Shown here in pieces: positions 32,044 to 36,168 of a stretch of DNA of 36,168 nucleotides. Within the stretch, counting starts at the first letter, position 1; the number at the start of each line of letters is the position of its first letter. The translations under genes were made by a program, and so were the position numbers. A model generated the notes under the pieces. That model was not told the DNA's origin. It ran no database searches and saw nothing but the letters and a program-made list of their open reading frames with translations. The stretch is from an uncultured Alphaproteobacteria bacterium (GTDB lineage: Bacteria; Pseudomonadota; Alphaproteobacteria; Caulobacterales; Parvularculaceae), in assembly GCA_902826095.1 (NCBI GenBank), contig CADEDN010000035.1:1-36168 (forward strand), in the 5' to 3' direction.

Positions 32044-34470
32044 ATGGCCGCGCGATTTTCAATGAATTCGATGAGGAATGGCGTCTCTAGGACGGCGGTC
32101 CGCGCTGCAGTAGCGGGCATTGCGGTCGCTAGCACCGTCTTGTCGGACGCCGCGATGGCGCAGACCGATGAAATTACCGTGACCGCGACGCGGCGAGAAA
32201 CGAGCCTGCAGCAAACGCCGGTCGCCGTTACGGCCTTGAACGAGGATTTGGTCGAGTCGATCGTTCCGCGTGATTTGGGCGATATTGCTCAATTGGTGCC
32301 GAACTTTTCAGCGTCCAAGGTCACCGGTTTCAATGCCGCCTCCTTCGCCATTCGGGGTGCGGCGCAGACTGACATCATCGTCTATTCCGAGCCGCAAGTT
32401 GGCGTAACGCTGGACGACTTCGTCGTGCCGCATGTTCAGACCCAGCTTCTCGATCTGTTTGATATCCAGCAAGTCGAAGTGCTGCGCGGCCCGCAAGGCA
32501 CGTTGTTCGGGAAAAATACGACTGCTGGCATTGTCAACGTTACGACAAAGCGGCCAGAGCTTGGCGAGGTCGAGGGCGAAGGCAGGTTCCAGGCGGGATC
32601 TTTCGGGCGAATCGAGACTCGCCTTGCGCTCAATCTGCCGCTTGGCGACCAATTCGCGTTCCGTTTTGCCGGTCAATACCAAAAGTCGGACGGGTATTAC
32701 CGGAACGGCGCCGATTACGGACCGGTATTTAATCCGGCGACTGGTCTGACGTCTTCCGGAGTGGGAGACGACAGGCGGCTTGGCGGAGAAGACGTGATCA
32801 ACCTTCGCGCGAAGCTTATGTGGCAGCCTTCGGACTCAATGCGCGCGATATTCCAGTATGAATTGGTTCGCGATGATTCCGACACAGTCCCGGCGATCAA
32901 TGAAACGCCGTCTACGGTTGACTGGGTGTTTCCGTCCCTCGGATTCTCGCAGGACCCGGGTGATCCGCTCGATAATGCCGGCGTCACTGACCGCGCGGCA
33001 ATAGGGGTCAACATCGGAAACAACCATCAGGTTGATGTTGACGGGTATTATTTGAACATCGACTGGGACGTCAGCGAAGCGTTGACGGTGAAATCGATTA
33101 CAGGTCTCCGCAAGCAGGAGTCTCGTTTGTGGAACAATTATGTTGGCGAAACCGGGCCGATTTCCCAATTCGACGCCAATCGAGCTGACGACCGCGAGAC
33201 CTTCCAGCAGGAAGTGCGATTGATCTGGGATTTGACAGACCAGCTTGATCTTGTGGCCGGCGGATTCTACCAGACAAATGACACGACGTTCTGCGTTACG
33301 CAGACGCTGGGTTTTCTAGATCTTTTCGGCATAGCGTTGCCGTTCGGAACGTTTAACGACAATCCGCAAGTTCTCTGCAATGCGCAGGATGCGACGGCAT
33401 ATGCGCTTTACGGCGACGTCACGTTTGAAATGACGGATCGTCTGACGCTCGCAGGCGGCGTTCGTTACACATGGGAAGACAAGGACTGGATAGGTCGCAA
33501 TCAGGTGTTCTTCCAGACTCTCGGTGGCGGATTCGATCCTAATCTGTCGTTTGCGACATTGGGTCCGCTCGGCGCCGCCGACTTCAACCGCTTCGCGACG
33601 GGCGTCCTTTCAAGCTCGGCGGATTTTAGCGAGCCGAGCTGGCGCGGCGTAATTTCCTACGAATTTACCGAGGACTTTTTCGGATATGCGAGCGCCTCGT
33701 CGAGCTTCCGCTCGGGCGCTTTCAACGATCAGTCCGGCACCACTGGAAACGAGCTGACGCCCGCCGGCGTTGCGGCGACGCAGCCGGAAACGGTGACGTC
33801 GTATGAGGCTGGCCTGCGCATGGATCTCGCAGGAGGAACGCTTCGGTTCAATCCGACTTTCTTCTACGCGAAGTACAAGGATGCGCAGCGCCAGATCGCT
33901 GCAACGCTTACGAACAGCCTCGGTCAACAGTTCCAGGAAACGCGCTTTTTTAACGCTGCGGAGCTGGAGATTTACGGCATAGAGCTTGAGAGCCAATGGT
34001 CGACGCCGATTGAAGGGCTTCTGATTGGCGGCAACTTCTCCTGGCAGGAAGGCGAGTTCAAGCGGTTTGAGGCGGACACAGATTTCGACGGAATTATCGA
34101 CGTCGATTTCTCTGGTCGGCCGCTGACCAGGACTCCGGAAAAAACATGGACAGTCTACGGACGTTTTGAGACGCCGATGGGCGACAACAAAGTGCTGCGC
34201 CTTGGAATGACGGCCGCCCACGAGGACGAGCAGATATTCAATTACTCGGATCTCGGCGCTCAATATGACACAACGCTAAATGCGAGGACGCTCTTGGGCG
34301 CGACCGCCGAATTGGCGCAGGTCGACAGCCACTGGTCGCTGCGTCTCTTCGGCCGAAATCTGACGGACGAACGTTATCGCGTATCGTCCCAGCCGGTAGC
34401 GAATCTGTGGACGTTCAGTCAGTATGGCGAGCCTCGCGCCTTTGGCGTTGAAATAGCGTTCAAACGCTGA
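32044..34470 (+). CDS. TonB-dependent outer-membrane receptor
   Basis: The 808-residue protein has a signal peptide ending near residue 39 (DAAMA), a TonB-box-like DEITVTATRRE, a plug domain from about 50 to 165 (PVAVTALNEDLV; VEVLRGPQGTLFGKNTTAGIVNV), and a long 22-strand barrel ending with the typical RNLTDERYRVSS and a terminal beta-strand. Receptors of this kind import substrates that cannot pass porins, using TonB-ExbBD energy. The location behind operator E, divergent from the catabolic ligase operon, indicates uptake of the pathway's substrate. The ligand is not readable. A terminator-like hairpin lies at 34509-34543. The composition is lower in GC than the left part of the window. Confidence 0.94.
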   Translation: MAARFSMNSMRNGVSRTAVRAAVAGIAVASTVLSDAAMAQTDEITVTATRRETSLQQTPVAVTALNEDLVESIVPRDLGDIAQLVPNFSASKVTGFNAASFAIRGAAQTDIIVYSEPQVGVTLDDFVVPHVQTQLLDLFDIQQVEVLRGPQGTLFGKNTTAGIVNVTTKRPELGEVEGEGRFQAGSFGRIETRLALNLPLGDQFAFRFAGQYQKSDGYYRNGADYGPVFNPATGLTSSGVGDDRRLGGEDVINLRAKLMWQPSDSMRAIFQYELVRDDSDTVPAINETPSTVDWVFPSLGFSQDPGDPLDNAGVTDRAAIGVNIGNNHQVDVDGYYLNIDWDVSEALTVKSITGLRKQESRLWNNYVGETGPISQFDANRADDRETFQQEVRLIWDLTDQLDLVAGGFYQTNDTTFCVTQTLGFLDLFGIALPFGTFNDNPQVLCNAQDATAYALYGDVTFEMTDRLTLAGGVRYTWEDKDWIGRNQVFFQTLGGGFDPNLSFATLGPLGAADFNRFATGVLSSSADFSEPSWRGVISYEFTEDFFGYASASSSFRSGAFNDQSGTTGNELTPAGVAATQPETVTSYEAGLRMDLAGGTLRFNPTFFYAKYKDAQRQIAATLTNSLGQQFQETRFFNAAELEIYGIELESQWSTPIEGLLIGGNFSWQEGEFKRFEADTDFDGIIDVDFSGRPLTRTPEKTWTVYGRFETPMGDNKVLRLGMTAAHEDEQIFNYSDLGAQYDTTLNARTLLGATAELAQVDSHWSLRLFGRNLTDERYRVSSQPVANLWTFSQYGEPRAFGVEIAFKR

Positions 34471-34508
34471 AGCGAGACCTGATTGGCAGTTTTTTGCGGA
34501 TTCGTTGG

Positions 34509-34543
34509 AATGGCCGGCTCCTCCCTGCCGGCCATTTCATTTT
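34509..34543 (+). terminator. Terminator-like hairpin after the TonB receptor
   Basis: AATGGCCGGC and GCCGGCCATT form a perfect 10-bp stem with an 8-base loop, followed by TCATTTT. This fits a factor-independent terminator for the receptor transcript, though the T-run is imperfect. It separates the receptor from the SDR4-SnoaL pair. Confidence 0.6.
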
Positions 34544-34575
34544 CCGGAAGCGGGACCCAAGAATGAAGCTGAGGG

Positions 34576-35361
34576 ATGCGCCTTAAAATTGATGGGAAGT
34601 CCGGCATGAGGAATTCAAATGGCAGGCTAAACGGCAAGCGTGCGATCGTAACAGGAGCCGCAAGCGGCATCGGCGAGGCGATAGCGCGGTCGTATCTCCA
34701 AGAGAGCGCATCGGTCCTTGCGGTCGACTTGCCCGGGCGGAACCTGGAAAGCAAATTCGGCGGAACGGGCGGGGCGACTCTACTTGAACTCGACATCACG
34801 GGAAAAAATGCTGCTGCCGAAATTATTGCAAAAGCTGTTGATGCGATGGGAGGCATTGACATTCTGGTCAATAATGCAGGCATCGCTGTTGGAAGCTCTG
34901 TCGAGACGACAAGCGACGACCTTTGGGACAAGGTCATGGGAGTGAATGTGACCGCGATGTTCCGGTTGTCGCGTGAAGCGGCGCCGCATCTGAAAAAGAG
35001 CGGGGCGGGACGGATCATAAATCTCGGTTCGATCATGTCCGATTTGGCGGGTCCCAATCTCTTCGTATACGGCACTTCCAAACATGCCGTCGCGGGGCTC
35101 ACAAAGTCACTGGCTGTCGATCTTGGAGAATTTGGCGTCACCGCGAATTACCTTCAGCCGGGAGCTATCATAACGGCGCTGTCGGCGCCTTTTTTCGAAG
35201 ACGACGCCTTTCGCTCGTACTGGGAAGAAAAGGCGCCCGTCGGCAGGCTCGGGCGCCCGCAAGATGTCGCTTCCGCGGCGGTCTTTCTGGCGAGCGATGA
35301 CGCGCAATTCGTTTCGGGCGTCGGCCTGAATGTTGATGGCGGCGCCATCGTAAAATTTTAG
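34576..35361 (+). CDS. Short-chain dehydrogenase/reductase (SDR) 4
   Basis: The 261-residue SDR has TGAASGIG near 26-33, an Asp after the second strand (AVDLPG) indicating NAD, NNAGIAV, and the NLGSIM...YGTSK catalytic region. The C-terminal FVSGVGLNVDGGAIVKF is standard. An alternative start at ATG 34606, ten codons on, is equally possible because neither has a strong ribosome site. It lies 105 bases after the TonB receptor with a terminator between, and is followed within 9 bases by the SnoaL-like gene. It probably oxidises a hydroxy intermediate. Confidence 0.89.
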   Translation: MRLKIDGKSGMRNSNGRLNGKRAIVTGAASGIGEAIARSYLQESASVLAVDLPGRNLESKFGGTGGATLLELDITGKNAAAEIIAKAVDAMGGIDILVNNAGIAVGSSVETTSDDLWDKVMGVNVTAMFRLSREAAPHLKKSGAGRIINLGSIMSDLAGPNLFVYGTSKHAVAGLTKSLAVDLGEFGVTANYLQPGAIITALSAPFFEDDAFRSYWEEKAPVGRLGRPQDVASAAVFLASDDAQFVSGVGLNVDGGAIVKF

Positions 35362-35369
35362 TCCAGTTT

Positions 35370-35915
35370 ATGAAAGAGGACGTGATCTCGCGCCTGCGCC
35401 GCCTTGAGGACCGCGAGGAGATTCGGGCGCTCGCTGCGCGCTACACTTTCGCGGTAGACAACCGCGATCTCGAGTCGATTGAGTCGCTGTTTCACGCCGA
35501 GGCCAGCTTCCGATCGATCGACGGGGTCATGAACGCCGTCGGACGGCCCGCGATCATGGAGCAATTCAAGCGCCGTTTCGCCGTACTTGGTCATGGCGCG
35601 CATTACAGTCATGACCATCACATCTGGTTTGAAGCGGGCGAAGATGTCGCCTTCGCGCTTCTCTCCGCGCACGCCGAACTCATTCGCAATGGCGCCCCGA
35701 TGGTTGCGGCGCTGCGCTATCAAGACCGCTATGTCCGGGACGCAGGGCGGTGGGTCTTCGCTGACCGACTCCTGTCATTTCTCTATTATCTGCGAGCGGA
35801 TGAATATGTCGGCGGTTTTGGCGATCGTTTGCGAGTCCGCGCCTATGATACTCCGAAGGAGGCGGACTTTCCGGAAATGCTTCCGACATGGCGCGATTAT
35901 TATTCGATTGACTAG
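35370..35915 (+). CDS. SnoaL-like / NTF2-fold protein
   Basis: The 181-residue protein has the alpha-plus-beta NTF2 fold typical of SnoaL-like enzymes: RLRRLEDREEIRALAARYTFAVDNRDLESIESLF, a central HYSHDHHIWFEAG, and RYVRDAGRWVFADRLLSFLYY. Family members include cyclases, isomerases, hydratases and the beta subunits of ring-hydroxylating oxygenases, which share the fold. Here the sequence fits the SnoaL branch more than an oxygenase beta subunit. Candidate catalytic residues are the His/Asp cluster SHDHH. It is the second gene of a pair with SDR4. The decayed gene at 29163-29435 is a relative. Role unproved. Confidence 0.8.
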   Translation: MKEDVISRLRRLEDREEIRALAARYTFAVDNRDLESIESLFHAEASFRSIDGVMNAVGRPAIMEQFKRRFAVLGHGAHYSHDHHIWFEAGEDVAFALLSAHAELIRNGAPMVAALRYQDRYVRDAGRWVFADRLLSFLYYLRADEYVGGFGDRLRVRAYDTPKEADFPEMLPTWRDYYSID

Positions 35916-35920
35916 TTCAG

Positions 35921-35946
35921 CGGGCACGATTCAGAAATCGCGCCCG
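35921..35946 (+). terminator. Hairpin after the SnoaL-like gene
   Basis: CGGGCACGATT and AATCGCGCCCG pair over 11 positions with one mismatch and a CAGA loop, six bases past the stop codon. There is no T-run, so it may be a Rho-independent terminator only in part, or it may serve the convergent transcript from the right edge as well. Confidence 0.4.
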
Positions 35947-36014
35947 ATGTTCGAGGCGGTTGAGTTAGCGCGAATTTGCGCGCGAAAGCGGTTCCTGCTT
36001 TTGCGTCTGGCGCG

Positions 36015-36168
36015 TTAGGCGGCCGGATTCGCGAATACGCAATAGGGTTCTTTCTCGACGAGATCGAGAACGAAGGCGAGCTTCGCCATCCCGCCGATCA
36101 CGGCCAAGACGACGCCTAGAGCTTCGGGCGATTGAAGCGAATCAAAAGTTGTTTGCTGTGATGTCGAA
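36015..36168 (-). CDS. C-terminal end of an unidentified protein (partial)
   Basis: A leftward open frame runs from the right edge to a TAA at 36015-36017, giving about 50 codons. Its end contains PEALGVVLAVIGGMAKLAFV, a probable hydrophobic or amphipathic helix, followed by DLVEKEPYCVFANPAA. The start is outside the window and I recognise no family. It converges on the SnoaL-like gene with about 100 bases between. Coding is likely from the helix pattern but not proved. Confidence 0.45.
   Translation of the reverse strand, partial: STSQQTTFDSLQSPEALGVVLAVIGGMAKLAFVLDLVEKEPYCVFANPAA

Noticed and set aside
35370-35915. SnoaL-like protein as the missing beta subunit of the Rieske oxygenases
   Set aside because: The fold is shared, but the sequence fits SnoaL-like enzymes better and the gene is not adjacent to either alpha-subunit gene. 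The idea is kept only as a remote possibility.

Overview
The window looks like a chromosomal segment of a high-GC alphaproteobacterium, probably of the Caulobacterales / Hyphomonadaceae / Parvularculaceae type. The support is a DUF1491 protein (a family I know only from this class), an initiator tRNA with an A-U pair in the anticodon stem, TTAACC and GANTC motifs of the kind read by CtrA and CcrM ahead of a DivJ/PleC-like kinase, and many TonB-receptor, SDR and lipoprotein genes. No rRNA or taxonomic marker is present, so the genus is open.

Left part (1-15.3 kb) is ordinary high-GC chromosome. It holds a secreted GIN-domain protein, recQ, icd, an FkbM methyltransferase overlapping trmJ, a D-aminoacylase-like lipoprotein, a queuosine-precursor transporter, a DUF885 lipoprotein, a secreted orphan, a soluble sensor histidine kinase, a small zinc-cluster protein, DUF1491, a lactonase-like metallo-beta-lactamase lipoprotein and an initiator tRNA-Met with a clear promoter. 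Short dispersed hairpin repeats lie at the left edge and at 10.2 kb.

Middle (15.3-17.85 kb) looks like a remnant of a defence island placed directly behind the tRNA: a DUF262 + HNH (GmrSD-like) protein whose stop overlaps the start of a type I HsdM gene. The HsdM gene is cut off after about 145 codons, next to the catabolic cluster.

Right part (17.85-35.9 kb), visibly less GC-rich, is an apparently coherent catabolic cluster that I cannot match to a described pathway. It contains two alpha-only Rieske oxygenases, four SDR dehydrogenases, an AcoABC-like E1alpha/E1beta/E2 complex, two VOC proteins, an acyl-CoA ligase flanked by two ABM-fold small proteins, a GST, a SnoaL-like protein plus a decayed second SnoaL gene, a TonB-dependent receptor and one TetR regulator. 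The inferred order is: receptor imports a hydrophobic (aromatic or alicyclic) compound, Rieske enzymes hydroxylate it, SDRs oxidise alcohols to ketones, the TPP/lipoyl complex cleaves or oxidises a diketone or 2-oxoacid, and the ligase activates an acid with CoA. Electron-transfer partners for the Rieske enzymes and the E3 subunit are absent from the window.

The strongest new signal is an 18-bp near-palindrome (AAACAATCATGATTGTTT type). It lies at five positions, one in front of each inferred transcription unit of the cluster, including the TetR gene itself, and I saw it nowhere else in the window. It is the likely TetR operator and defines the cluster as one regulon.
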